The notes under the pieces are model-generated. The model made no database searches, was not told where the DNA came from, and saw only the letters and a list, made by a program, of their open reading frames with translations. The translations under genes and the position numbers were made by a program. This document shows positions 1 through 7,656 of a stretch of DNA of 64,000 nt, piece by piece; the first letter of the stretch is position 1; each line of letters begins with the position of its first letter. The stretch lies in assembly GCA_023134145.1 (NCBI GenBank), contig JAGLUW010000018.1, positions 1 through 64,000 of the forward strand, read 5' to 3'. This DNA comes from Sulfuriflexus sp. (GTDB taxonomy: Bacteria; Pseudomonadota; Gammaproteobacteria; AKS1).

Positions 1-33
1 TGATGTTATTCCAATTAATCATAGGTCTTATAT

Positions 34-53
34 TGTCGGTTAGATTGCCGACA
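34..53. other. Short inverted repeat near the left edge
   Basis: A 6-bp inverted repeat (TGTCGG / CCGACA) encloses an 8-nt loop. It is not followed by a T-run, so it is a poor intrinsic terminator. It could be an operator or the end of a gene to the left, which cannot be seen. Otherwise positions 1-146 hold only the promoter candidate described next. Confidence 0.3.
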
Positions 54-71
54 TACTTTAGCAGAGTCGGG

Positions 72-99
72 GTGACATTGAGTCTTTATCGACTATATT
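72..99 (+). promoter_or_regulatory. Candidate sigma-70 promoter upstream of the 147-896 gene
   Basis: GTGACA (72-77) and TATATT (94-99) are separated by 16 nt and lie about 48 nt before the ATG at 147. A strong ribosome binding site (GGAGG, about 131-136) stands before that ATG. Identified by eye against the sigma-70 consensus; no scoring was run. Confidence 0.4.
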
Positions 100-146
100 T
101 AAAGTTATGGACAGCCTTAGAAGAGGCATGAAATGGAGGTGGAATA

Positions 147-896
147 ATGTCAGCACGTAAGCTTGTCGTATTCATAATATCCTTATTATTTATTGGGTTA
201 AGTGCACATATTCCCGCACAACAGCTCACCCCTGAGGAGATGGAAGAGTGGCTATTTGACGATAGTGACTCCCTTGCCATCGATGAGGTCAATGAGGGCG
301 ATTTAGCCTTTGTTGCAAAGGATAAGAATGAGGGTATCCATCATCATCACAACACGATGCTCATCACTGACAGTAGCCTAGAGGATGGCTGGGTGAAAAT
401 GGAGCAATGTCATCGAAATCTCGATGCAGTACCGCTTGCTCAGATCCTATTTAGTAAATCTAGATCACGTAATTTATCTGTTTCACGTCGCGAAAATATC
501 GGTAAGGCATGGGTAGAAGATAACTCGATACAGCTTGAAGATATCAATAAGCAGGCCGTGCTTTGCATCAAGGCTGAGACAAGATCGTTGGTTTATAATG
601 GCGATGGTACTTATAGCTTGCGCAGTGGACCATTTATGCGACGTTTTCTCGATGGCTATTACCCAATGCAAGTCACCATGGATATTGAGGTTAAAGCAAA
701 ACGCCTACGTTATTTTGAAACGACGCCTCCACCACAGGATGGTATGAAGATCTGGCGCAGTGCTGGAGTGGTTCATTTGGATGCCTGGTTTGAAGGCCGA
801 CTTAATACTGATATTCGATTTCATGACCTTGTTATCGGCAATCCCGTCGCGTTACGTCAATCTAATGGTAGAATAGCTAAATTGAAGGCGAAATAG
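147..896 (+). CDS. Exported protein of unknown function (249 aa)
   Basis: I do not recognise the family. Residues 1-25 form a typical Sec signal peptide (basic N-terminus, hydrophobic core ending near Ala-Gln-Gln), so the product is probably periplasmic or outer-membrane associated. The mature part starts acidic, has a run of four histidines (65-68) that might bind metal, and carries the stretch GDGTYSLRS (152-160) followed by FMRRFLDGYYPM. A decayed second copy of this gene lies at 5372-5640, directly before nudE, and its last 60 bp are identical to the end of this gene. The start is supported by a GGAGG motif 6-10 nt upstream. The 928-1401 gene follows after 31 nt, probably in the same transcript. 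Confidence 0.75.
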   Translation: MSARKLVVFIISLLFIGLSAHIPAQQLTPEEMEEWLFDDSDSLAIDEVNEGDLAFVAKDKNEGIHHHHNTMLITDSSLEDGWVKMEQCHRNLDAVPLAQILFSKSRSRNLSVSRRENIGKAWVEDNSIQLEDINKQAVLCIKAETRSLVYNGDGTYSLRSGPFMRRFLDGYYPMQVTMDIEVKAKRLRYFETTPPPQDGMKIWRSAGVVHLDAWFEGRLNTDIRFHDLVIGNPVALRQSNGRIAKLKAK

Positions 897-902
897 ATTT
901 CG
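837..902 (+). repeat. Exact 66-bp repeat, copy A (copy B at 5581-5646)
   Basis: Positions 837-902 are identical to 5581-5646, covering the last 60 bp of the 147-896 gene and six bases beyond its stop codon. Flanking sequence on both sides is still similar but diverged, so this is the best-conserved part of a longer duplication. Confidence 0.92.
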
Positions 903-927
903 CCTTAGAAAGGCGATTGATAGCGGG

Positions 928-1401
928 ATGCAAAATAAACCCGAGATTTCACATAGCAAAATCATAGAGAAAAGCCGTTTATACTGGCCTATCACCATAC
1001 ATGTCCTCATTTATATAATCGGGATAGCGGGGTGTTTTTACCTTATCTTTGACAGCATCACTGAAATCATTGAATTGCTGGGGTATGGACTTATCCCTGC
1101 TGCATTATTTTTCATCTTCATATGTCATATCGGCATCAGCCCACTGTTTCATCAAGAGCTTGCGGTCGATGCAGGACGCCTGGATGTTTTAATTGGTGTA
1201 ATCATACTGATACCATTGCTCTGGAGTCTGACAATTCAGGAACTATTGGCGTGGGATGGATTATTCTTTCTAGCTATTGGCACTCTCTTTATCTCACTCG
1301 GCATTGCGTTGGTCGATTCACAGAACGAGGAAGTATTGCCCGAAACCTCAGATAGCACAGTGAAAACCATCTGGTGGCCATGGGGGCCAGATCAACTATG
1401 A
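928..1401 (+). CDS. Small membrane protein with a nudE-derived N-terminus (157 aa)
   Basis: No family is recognised. About four hydrophobic segments (roughly residues 22-42, 50-72, 88-105, 110-128) predict an inner-membrane protein with a short acidic C-terminal tail. The first 20 residues (MQNKPEISHSKIIEKSRLY) align with the first 20 of the NudE protein encoded at 5684 (MGSKPEILHTKTLAKTRLF). The DNA before both starts is also duplicated. The 5' end of this gene therefore appears to be a copied nudE start joined to an unrelated membrane protein. The ATG and frame look sound. Whether the N-terminus is functional or merely supplies translation initiation is unknown. Confidence 0.65.
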   Translation: MQNKPEISHSKIIEKSRLYWPITIHVLIYIIGIAGCFYLIFDSITEIIELLGYGLIPAALFFIFICHIGISPLFHQELAVDAGRLDVLIGVIILIPLLWSLTIQELLAWDGLFFLAIGTLFISLGIALVDSQNEEVLPETSDSTVKTIWWPWGPDQL

Positions 1402-1412
1402 AATGTTAAAAA

Positions 1413-1434
1413 AAGAATGGCGCTAAGCATTCTT
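1413..1434 (+). terminator. Weak hairpin after the membrane protein gene
   Basis: AAGAATG and CATTCTT form a 7-bp stem around an 8-nt loop, preceded by an A-run and followed by an AT-rich stretch. The stem is AT-rich and there is no clear U-tract, so any termination would be weak. Confidence 0.3.
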
Positions 1435-1499
1435 ATAATTTCTGCATGCAACGGAATCTCGACACACAAGATTGTTTAGACTCTCAATAAAGGTATTCC

Positions 1500-1562
1500 A
1501 TGATAAAAAAATATCTGACGATATTATTATTGCTTGCTGTATTTATTACCCCCAATGCCTGA
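1500..1562 (+). pseudogene. Orphan signal-peptide ORF (20 codons), probable gene remnant
   Basis: An ATG with a good ribosome binding site (AAAGG, 5 nt upstream) opens a 20-codon frame encoding MIKKYLTILLLLAVFITPNA, which has all the parts of a Sec signal peptide, then hits TGA and at once TAA. Fifty-eight bases later starts a Sel1-repeat protein that lacks the signal peptide such proteins often carry. The likely reading is the decapitated 5' end of an exported gene, or less likely a functional leader peptide. The two parts cannot be joined by one simple frameshift in the DNA as given. Confidence 0.4.
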
Positions 1563-1620
1563 TAAAGTCAGGGTGCTTTTCCTTGTTAGTCTCTTTAAGC
1601 AATAAACAGTTAAGTAAAGC

Positions 1621-2040
1621 ATGACGAAATCTACTGACAGTTATCTAAAGGCCGCAAACTTGGGCGATGTCGAAGCACAATATCACCTTGCCCTGATTTA
1701 TTATAATGGAGACGGCGCTCCTCAAAATTATAGCGAGGCTGCGGCATGGTTATTAAGCGCTGCAGAACAAGGACATGTCGAGGCACAGTACCAACTTGCT
1801 GGCATGTATATGTCAGGCCGTTCTGTTAGCAAAGATTATACCGAGGCTGCGAAGTGGTATTGTCAGGCGGCTGAATTAGGCCATGTACCCTCACAAAATA
1901 ATTTAGGTGAACTGTATTTCACCGGCCAGGGCGTACCCCAAAACAAGTTTGAAGCTGAACGTTGGTTTAACAAAGCCGCAAAACAAGGCAACGTGAATGC
2001 TGAAATGGCTCTGGAAATACTTGCTAGGGCAGATAACTAA
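1621..2040 (+). CDS. Sel1-like repeat protein (139 aa)
   Basis: At least three Sel1-like (TPR-related) repeats of about 36 residues are visible. Each has the pattern A-x2-L-G/A-x2-Y-x2-G-x-G-V/A-x2-D/N-Y/F followed by A-x3-W and A-A-x-Q/L-G-H/N; the cores lie near residues 19-52, 55-88 and 91-124. Sel1 repeats form alpha-solenoids that mediate protein-protein contacts; the partner here is unknown. The protein is short and has no signal peptide as annotated, although a signal-peptide-like ORF sits just upstream (1500-1562). An in-frame TAA lies two codons before the ATG, so the start cannot be further upstream. The ribosome binding site is weak. Confidence 0.8.
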   Translation: MTKSTDSYLKAANLGDVEAQYHLALIYYNGDGAPQNYSEAAAWLLSAAEQGHVEAQYQLAGMYMSGRSVSKDYTEAAKWYCQAAELGHVPSQNNLGELYFTGQGVPQNKFEAERWFNKAAKQGNVNAEMALEILARADN

Positions 2041-2082
2041 CCGCTCCATATTATTGCAACATTTAAAAGGCGTTATTGTTTT

Positions 2083-3192
2083 ATGAAGATTTTATATTGT
2101 GTATTGATTCTTATTCCGCTCAATAGCTTTGCATGTCCTACTTTTGTATCAGGAAAATATCAATGCGAATTGGTTTCGGGCAGCACGCCGATGTTTGATC
2201 GTGTTTTATCCACTAACGCTTTTAATTTTAAACAGTCAGTAAAACAGAGCGTCAATACTTTTGCGTTGGGCGCTATGCGAGCAACTGAAGGTGATGAAAC
2301 AGGGCTTATTATAGATGACAACACGAAGGGAAAGATTGCATTCAAATGTTTTGGCAATAAAAAAATATCATGGGTAGCCACACATCCTAACGGAACTGTT
2401 TTAAATGAACTGAATTTTTCACCCAGCTATAGCTCACCAACTATTAAAGCTCAATACGCAGACTTTACTTTAAAAAACAAACTTGATAGATCTTTTATCG
2501 CCAATTGCAATTTAATTTCTAAAAGCCAATCTAGCGTCAGCAAAGATAAAATAAATGACTATTTCACAAAGTCTATTGCTCGCGCTGATTTTTTTGAAAC
2601 AGGTGATAATAAAGATCGTTCAAGATACCTCGACTACCTGATTAGTCGTTATTTGTTGAACGATTTAGGTGCCAAGGAGAAGCTTGATACAAAAGTATAC
2701 TGGGATCTTAAACTTTCAACCAAATCTTACCGTTCAAGTACAATTGCGTTGAATGTTGAGAAGATTTTTACGCATGCCGATAGATTTAAGGGTAACTGTC
2801 AAAGTGAATTAGCAATATTCAAGCAGTCTTCTGCTTATTCTACTAATAAGAAAAAACCAGAATTTAATAAGTTTATAAATACACTATTCAGTAATTGGTT
2901 TATGAGTAAGGATGATATTGAAGCGTATAGTGTGAACATGGAGCTTTATTTCGATATGAATGAGCGTATTCCCTTAGCTAATTGCAGGGTTTGGACAGAT
3001 CTTTATAAGAAAAGTCTTTCTGGAATAAAAAATGGAGCCAACGTCGTAGATTATGATGGTGTTATTCCATCCTGTTCTGTATTTCAGGAATTAAAACAAT
3101 GTAGCTTAGAGTTTTATCAAGCAAAACAAGAACGCTTCCCCAAAGCCCCAAAAAATAGAGTTATGGAGTATGTGAATACAGGGGTATGGTAA
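2083..3192 (+). CDS. Exported protein of unknown function (369 aa)
   Basis: The first 17 residues (MKILYCVLILIPLNSFA, cleaved before Cys-Pro) form a signal peptide. The Cys at 18 lacks a proper lipobox (Ser-Phe-Ala-Cys), so a lipoprotein is possible but not convincing. The mature protein is rich in Ser, Lys and Asn and has several scattered cysteines (for example in the CQSELAIF and CSVFQELKQC stretches) that could form disulphides in the periplasm. No known domain is recognised. AAAGG lies about 12 nt before the ATG. It is flanked by unrelated accessory genes, so context gives no clue to its function. Confidence 0.7.
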   Translation: MKILYCVLILIPLNSFACPTFVSGKYQCELVSGSTPMFDRVLSTNAFNFKQSVKQSVNTFALGAMRATEGDETGLIIDDNTKGKIAFKCFGNKKISWVATHPNGTVLNELNFSPSYSSPTIKAQYADFTLKNKLDRSFIANCNLISKSQSSVSKDKINDYFTKSIARADFFETGDNKDRSRYLDYLISRYLLNDLGAKEKLDTKVYWDLKLSTKSYRSSTIALNVEKIFTHADRFKGNCQSELAIFKQSSAYSTNKKKPEFNKFINTLFSNWFMSKDDIEAYSVNMELYFDMNERIPLANCRVWTDLYKKSLSGIKNGANVVDYDGVIPSCSVFQELKQCSLEFYQAKQERFPKAPKNRVMEYVNTGVW

Positions 3193-3235
3193 AACCCTTG
3201 ATATGGGCGCTTGCAGGTATATTTAGAATAGTGGC

Positions 3236-3523
3236 TTACGAAGAAAAATATGCAGACAGTGATATTGCGATTATACCTATGTATAAGCCGGCAAGTGTCT
3301 TTGCAAAGTTTGTCGCCCAATTTGTTTTTTTATACAAAGCAACAATAGCAATGAATGATACTGCTATCATCGCAAGGCTTACCCATAATGCGGCTTCATT
3401 TAACCCCAATAAATCATCGTGTAATGATGAAGCCAGATCATAGCTTCCCCATATACTGAACAATGCAACCATCAAATGGAACGACATCAACAGGCGCGAT
3501 TGCATGAGATTAATCGCCCGCAA
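3236..3523 (-). CDS. Small membrane protein (95 aa)
   Basis: Three hydrophobic stretches (about residues 12-32, 45-64 and 72-93) predict a small inner-membrane protein of unknown function. The reading frame starts 14 bp inside the 3' end of the 3510-4679 gene on the same strand, which suggests translational coupling. A plus-strand frame of 85 codons overlaps it (3186-3443), but that one has no ribosome binding site or recognisable protein features, so the minus strand was preferred. Confidence 0.55.
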   Translation of the reverse strand: MRAINLMQSRLLMSFHLMVALFSIWGSYDLASSLHDDLLGLNEAALWVSLAMIAVSFIAIVALYKKTNWATNFAKTLAGLYIGIIAISLSAYFSS

Positions 3524-4679
3524 CTAGTTGCGTCATTTCCCATTCCCCTTCGTTATTCTGCGCAAAGCAGGCACGGTAGTCGATAGGAGAACGCACCTGT
3601 TTTGATTTAACATAAGCCTGTATGCCTTGTTTTAATGTAATAAGCTGCCAGCTATTTTCTTCTGTCCCCCAATCATCTACTTCGACGATCGCATGAGATA
3701 GCTTTGTAAGCACTCTGGAACTTTTATCAGGTTCGGCGTAGATGGGGATTCCTTCACCGACAAGAACCCCATGATTAAAGGCATTAAGACTGGCAGGAAA
3801 ATCCGTGAACATGCGTGGCATACAATAAATTTCGGCCTCACCCTGATACCCAGTTAGTTTGCCTCCACCCTGTCTTATTTCTGCTAGCATATTGAATAAT
3901 GCGCTCTGATTGTTCTTCCAGTTGAGAAGGAATTCATCCATGCCGCCTTCACCGCCAAAACTGTTAAGAATATCGGAAGCAACAAAAATTTTGATAGCGG
4001 AAAAATCCTTATTTTTAACTGCTATATCAAATGTTTTCATAAATTGGTTTAGTGAAGGCAACAGATGGCTATCATCTATCGGTGGGATCGTTTCAGGAAT
4101 CGTTTCTGTTTTGCAGCCACTCCCATCTCCTTTGCTGATTTCGATTAAATCAGGACTATGCCAATAGTGCGTTTCCTGTATGGGATTACCCTCTTTATCA
4201 GTAACCCCAGATAGTGTGATCGCAATACTTTGACGGCATTCCTGAACGCTGAGTGGCCATGCGGAGGTTAGCTTATAAAGGATTTTTCTATTCAGCGGAT
4301 CTAGTAAAATAAATTGTTCCCCATGAACGCCTCTGCGCCACACGCTGGCAATTAATGGAGGATAGCCATCCAGCTCAATTAGCTGATGGTGGATATAACC
4401 GTCCAATGGACCCTGATGAGAATATTCAAAAACAAGTTTATTTTTTTCCTGATCGAATACCGACAGAAATTGTTCACCTTTATTCCTGTAGATCAGTAAT
4501 TTCCAGTTATATTCATTATCTTCTGTACGCACTTCAGAAAAATGTTCGACACCTTGTTGCTGGAGCAGCTGGTAAGTGGCTAACGATTTAGCCGTATCAG
4601 TATCACTTGATACCGGGCCACCAATCAGCAGGTAACTCACCAATAATAGCCATCGTGTTGCCTGAGCATGAATTGTCAT
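3510..4679 (-). CDS. Exported protein with C-terminal SH3-like domain (389 aa)
   Basis: Residues 1-25 include a hydrophobic stretch (WLLLVSYLLIGGPVSS) after a basic start, consistent with a signal peptide. The body of about 260 residues is not recognised. The last 100 residues contain a bacterial SH3-like pattern: a V-L-V-G-E-G-I-P-I-Y-A-E-P-D beta start, S-S-R-V-L-T-K-L, then W-Q-L-I-T-L-K-Q-G-I-Q-A-Y-V. Such domains are common in periplasmic and cell-wall-associated proteins. The protein probably acts in the envelope. The downstream small membrane gene (3236-3523) overlaps its end and may be a partner. Confidence 0.7.
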   Translation of the reverse strand: MTIHAQATRWLLLVSYLLIGGPVSSDTDTAKSLATYQLLQQQGVEHFSEVRTEDNEYNWKLLIYRNKGEQFLSVFDQEKNKLVFEYSHQGPLDGYIHHQLIELDGYPPLIASVWRRGVHGEQFILLDPLNRKILYKLTSAWPLSVQECRQSIAITLSGVTDKEGNPIQETHYWHSPDLIEISKGDGSGCKTETIPETIPPIDDSHLLPSLNQFMKTFDIAVKNKDFSAIKIFVASDILNSFGGEGGMDEFLLNWKNNQSALFNMLAEIRQGGGKLTGYQGEAEIYCMPRMFTDFPASLNAFNHGVLVGEGIPIYAEPDKSSRVLTKLSHAIVEVDDWGTEENSWQLITLKQGIQAYVKSKQVRSPIDYRACFAQNNEGEWEMTQLVAGD

Positions 4680-4815
4680 TCCTGTTCCTTATCATTTAGC
4701 TTTGAGACAATCTTAACCTAACGATAACCACTAGCAAACATGGCCACCTAAAGGCACAATAAGTCTAATATTGCTCTGTTTTGTATTTTATTGATTCGGT
4801 TTAGATAGGTGTCGG

Positions 4816-4974
4816 GTGGAAGATAAAAGACTTGTTAAAAGCATGCAGCAATATCGCAATGATCTTGTACTAAAAGCACCTGAATGGGTTGTCTCCCAAT
4901 TTGACCAGTATTTGAAAAGTGACAAAAGAATAGCGGCAATCAAAATTCTTCATGAATATGGTGTGGTTGGGTAA
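4816..4974 (+). CDS. Small ORF resembling a truncated L7/L12 C-terminal-like protein (52 aa)
   Basis: A GTG at 4816 (or ATG at 4843) opens a frame of 52 (or 43) codons in an otherwise empty 326-bp gap. Its end, KRIAAIKILHEYGVVG, resembles the start of the ribosomal L7/L12 C-terminal fold, where a K-I-x-A-I-K-x-[VL]-[RH]-E motif precedes a Gly-Leu-rich loop and an L-K-E-A-K helix. Here translation stops just where that loop would continue. It could be a real small protein or the stub of a larger gene. The similarity is from memory of the motif, not from a search. Confidence 0.4.
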   Translation: MEDKRLVKSMQQYRNDLVLKAPEWVVSQFDQYLKSDKRIAAIKILHEYGVVG

Positions 4975-5006
4975 GATCAATAAGGCTTATTTCTCTAAAT
5001 AAGGTA

Positions 5007-5282
5007 CTAACTTTTTTCCCGGGCTATTTTCTTGTCATTACGTCGTTCAATCCATATCAGGGTTAGTGCGAAGCACCAGATAAATATTGTCGTAATAATC
5101 GCAAGTGGCGGCCAGAAATATACCGACAGAGCTAATACGATAACATAGGCCATAATTAGTAGTTGGGCTGAAAAATATAACGACATATCCTCAGCAATTC
5201 TTCCAATCGCCAGTACTGTCACAATCAAATTCAGCACACCGAAAACCAAAGCTCCAAATACAATTAGAAAACCATTATCCAT
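5007..5282 (-). CDS. Small integral membrane protein (91 aa)
   Basis: Three hydrophobic segments (about residues 5-27, 36-55 and 58-78) are followed by a basic tail (IERRNDKKIAREKS), which places the C-terminus in the cytoplasm by the positive-inside rule. The family is not recognised. A purine-rich GAGAAAG lies about 6 nt upstream of the ATG. It stands alone on the minus strand between the small ORF at 4816 and the decayed gene at 5372, so context does not help. Confidence 0.55.
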   Translation of the reverse strand: MDNGFLIVFGALVFGVLNLIVTVLAIGRIAEDMSLYFSAQLLIMAYVIVLALSVYFWPPLAIITTIFIWCFALTLIWIERRNDKKIAREKS

Positions 5283-5371
5283 CTATGCTTTCTCATCATT
5301 TAGTTCATAATTGATGTAATTTCACAGCCCGTTGATATACCAACCATTAGAAATGAGACTTTACTAGCTAA

Positions 5372-5640
5372 AACAACCTAATCCAATCTCTTGCACCAAA
5401 ACATCGAGCACACACACTGGCTGTCTCTGGTGACTATACCGCAATAGAAGAAGCTCGAGCGGTAGATAATGCATTTGTTTGCACTGGCGATGGTACTTAT
5501 AGCTTACGTAGTAACCCATTTATGAGGTGTTTTCTTGATGGCTATTACCCTATGCCGGTGACTGTGGATGTTGAAATTCAGGCAATCCCGTCGCGTTACG
5601 TCAATCTAATGGTAGAATAGCTAAATTGAAGGCGAAATAG
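5372..5640 (+). pseudogene. Decayed, internally deleted copy of the 147-896 gene
   Basis: Translation from about 5393 to 5580 gives segments matching the 147-896 protein: KHRAHTLAVS against KSRSRNLSVS, then TGDGTYSLRSNPFMRCFLDG against NGDGTYSLRSGPFMRRFLDG. The stretch equivalent to residues 130-147 and that equivalent to about 184-230 are missing. The second deletion joins the frame out of phase to an exact copy of the parent 3' end, so translation stops early at 5618-5620. There is no start codon or signal peptide. It lies directly before nudE. This is a relic of a duplication involving the left edge of the window. Confidence 0.85.
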
Positions 5641-5646
5641 ATTTCG
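5581..5646 (+). repeat. Exact 66-bp repeat, copy B (copy A at 837-902)
   Basis: Identical to 837-902. The sequence downstream, including the first codons of nudE, is also recognisably related to the sequence downstream of copy A but with many substitutions and a 12-nt length difference before the next ATG. Confidence 0.92.
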
Positions 5647-5683
5647 TATAGCTGTTTTACGTAGAAGGGCGATAGATACTGGG

Positions 5684-6229
5684 ATGGGTAGTAAACCAGA
5701 GATTTTGCATACCAAAACCTTAGCTAAGACTCGTTTGTTCCATATCGAACAATTGGATCTGCGCTTCTCCAATGGTGTTGAGGTTCAGTATGAACGTTTG
5801 CTTGGTTCAGCAAGTGGCGCTGTATTGATTGTCCCCATGCTTGATGATGATACGGTTCTACTAATTCGCGAATATGCCGCGGGTGTCGATCGTTATGAAT
5901 TATCCCTGCCGAAAGGTCGTATTGAAAACGGCGAAGAAATTCTGCCCGCCGCTAACCGAGAAATAATGGAAGAAATTGGTTACGCAGCTAAAGATCTTAA
6001 ACATCTAAGCTCGTTGACCGTTGCGCCGGGTTATTTGAGTTCCACGACCCACGTTGTTTTGGCACAAGATCTTTATCCTGAGCAGCGTGAAGGTGATGAG
6101 CCTGAAGCGCTCGAAGTAGTAGAATGGAAGTTATCTAATTTACCCGCTTTGCTTGAACATCCAGAATGTACCGAGGCAAGAACGATTGCAGCTTTGTTTA
6201 TGACAAGACAGCTTTTGTCAGGAGTTTAA
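5684..6229 (+). CDS. nudE: ADP compounds hydrolase NudE (Nudix family)
   Basis: NudE hydrolyses ADP-ribose, Ap3A, NADH and similar ADP compounds to AMP plus the other moiety in the cytoplasm. The Nudix box is complete at residues 78-100 (G-R-I-E-N-G-E...R-E-I-M-E-E-I-G), and the protein matches the E. coli protein as I recall it along its length: KPEILHTKTLAKTRLF at the N-terminus and VVLAQDLYPE...EGDEPE near the C-terminus. At 181 aa it has the usual length. cysQ follows after 4 nt, the conserved nudE-cysQ pairing of gammaproteobacteria. Its 5' end has been duplicated upstream of another gene (928-1401). Confidence 0.93.
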   Translation: MGSKPEILHTKTLAKTRLFHIEQLDLRFSNGVEVQYERLLGSASGAVLIVPMLDDDTVLLIREYAAGVDRYELSLPKGRIENGEEILPAANREIMEEIGYAAKDLKHLSSLTVAPGYLSSTTHVVLAQDLYPEQREGDEPEALEVVEWKLSNLPALLEHPECTEARTIAALFMTRQLLSGV

Positions 6230-6233
6230 TTGC

Positions 6234-7046
6234 GTGACTGAGAACGATGACAAGTTATTAGATGCCATTATTTCCCTAGCTGAGCAGGCGGGTGAAAAGA
6301 TTCTTGAAATCTATGAAACGGATTATGCGATTGAGCATAAAGAAGATGAAACGCCACTAACCGAAGCCGACATGGCCGCACATCATTTTATTGAAGCAGG
6401 CTTGCAGGCGCTAACACCAGACATACCCATTTTATCTGAAGAGTCTGCGGGTATCCCTTTCGAAACACGTCAGCAATGGCAACGTTATTGGTTAGTTGAT
6501 CCGCTTGATGGAACACGTGAATTTATTAAACGTAATGGAGAGTTTTCGGTCAACATTGCCTTAGTTGAAAATGGCGACGCAGTGCTTGGCGTTGTTTATG
6601 CGCCGGTTATGCGCACTTCGTATTATGCGCGACGTGGTGCAGGGGCATTTAAACGTGAACCAGGAAGAGAGGCGCTGCCAATGCATTGTTGTAATCCGGC
6701 GCGAGAAAAAGTCATTGTTGCTGGTAGTCGTTCACACCGAGGGGCTTCGTTAAATGCCTTTCTTGAGAAGCTTAATCATTACGACATTATTAGTATGGGC
6801 AGTGCTTTAAAGTCATGCCTTGTTGCTGAGGGTGTTGTTGATGTCTACCCAAGACTCGGTCCCACTTCTGAGTGGGATACCGCAGCAGCACAATGTGTTG
6901 TTGAAGAAGCGGGTGGGCGGTTGACCGATACCAAGATGGATATCTTGCGTTACAACACCAAGGACTCGTTACTAAATCCACACTTCTTTGTGTCGGGTGA
7001 TCCAGACCGAGATTGGTCTGTGTATTTGGATGATGAAACTAACTAA
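6234..7046 (+). CDS. cysQ: 3'(2'),5'-bisphosphate nucleotidase CysQ
   Basis: CysQ removes the 3'-phosphate of 3'-phosphoadenosine 5'-phosphate (PAP), a by-product of sulphate assimilation, and is a Mg-dependent, lithium-sensitive phosphatase of the inositol monophosphatase fold. The metal-binding motifs are present: E-E at 69-70, D-P-L-D-G-T at 89-94 and S-E-W-D-T near residue 218. Length (270 aa) is slightly above the 246 aa of E. coli. The start is GTG at 6234, 4 nt after the nudE stop, suggesting translational coupling. The product is probably bound to the inner face of the membrane, as in E. coli. Confidence 0.93.
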   Translation: MTENDDKLLDAIISLAEQAGEKILEIYETDYAIEHKEDETPLTEADMAAHHFIEAGLQALTPDIPILSEESAGIPFETRQQWQRYWLVDPLDGTREFIKRNGEFSVNIALVENGDAVLGVVYAPVMRTSYYARRGAGAFKREPGREALPMHCCNPAREKVIVAGSRSHRGASLNAFLEKLNHYDIISMGSALKSCLVAEGVVDVYPRLGPTSEWDTAAAQCVVEEAGGRLTDTKMDILRYNTKDSLLNPHFFVSGDPDRDWSVYLDDETN

Positions 7047-7048
7047 TG

Positions 7049-7240
7049 CTATCTAGGTTTGTCGTAGACCGACATGATGGATTTGAGTTCGTTAAGCACG
7101 GTGGTTATTTCATTTTTTTCTAGATCGTGTAGCTGTTCTAGTTCCACACCACTTTCTAAATTGCTGATTGTTGCACGAACTGCTTCACAGCCATTAGAGC
7201 AGAGTGCTTCGATACATTGATTTACTTTGCTTGAATCCAT
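7049..7240 (-). CDS. Small conserved-looking protein of unknown function (63 aa)
   Basis: A 63-codon frame convergent with cysQ, with only 2 nt between the stop codons. The protein is soluble and probably helical, has two closely spaced cysteines (about 9 and 13 in C-I-E-A-L-C-S-N-G-C) and ends in SIMSVYDKPR. The family is not known to me. Regular amino-acid composition and tight packing against cysQ argue that it is real rather than chance. Confidence 0.55.
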   Translation of the reverse strand: MDSSKVNQCIEALCSNGCEAVRATISNLESGVELEQLHDLEKNEITTVLNELKSIMSVYDKPR

Positions 7241-7656
7241 GCTTGGCTTTGAACTAGTTACGAGTCGGTCGGAGATTATGTCAAACTCGGCTTTATTGAT
7301 CCATAAAATTTTAATATATTGTTTTTGAAGGACTAATGTTTATTATATTTTTTATAGATTGCCTTAAATTATTTTTGAATCTCCTAATAATTACTCAACA
7401 AGTATTGAATCTATTTTCCAATAAAAGCGATAAGTTTATGAAAATTAGTGAAACCTAAAAAGCGGATTAATTTTTCAGTGCCATCGGTTTAACACCAATA
7501 AGTGAAAGTTAGCAGCGTATCGTAATTGTGCATTCTCACCTCACATGAAAAAAGCAGGGTGTTTACCGTCTATTAGGCTTACGGTGCGGCTCATCTACTG
7601 GGATGAACTGATTTAGTGTAGTATAACCGCACAAATATTATGTAAATGGATAAGAA
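7241..7656. other. 416-bp AT-rich intergenic region
   Basis: The left half is strongly AT-rich and shows no coding frame. The right half carries a possible -10 (TATAAC at 7622-7627) before the methyltransferase gene, without a good -35, and a purine-rich ribosome binding site (GGATAAGAA) before the ATG at 7657. No terminator hairpin, tRNA or repeat was seen. Confidence 0.4.

Noticed and set aside
3186..3443. Plus-strand frame of 85 codons after the 369-residue exported protein
   Set aside because: It overlaps a better minus-strand membrane-protein frame, has no ribosome binding site and no protein features.
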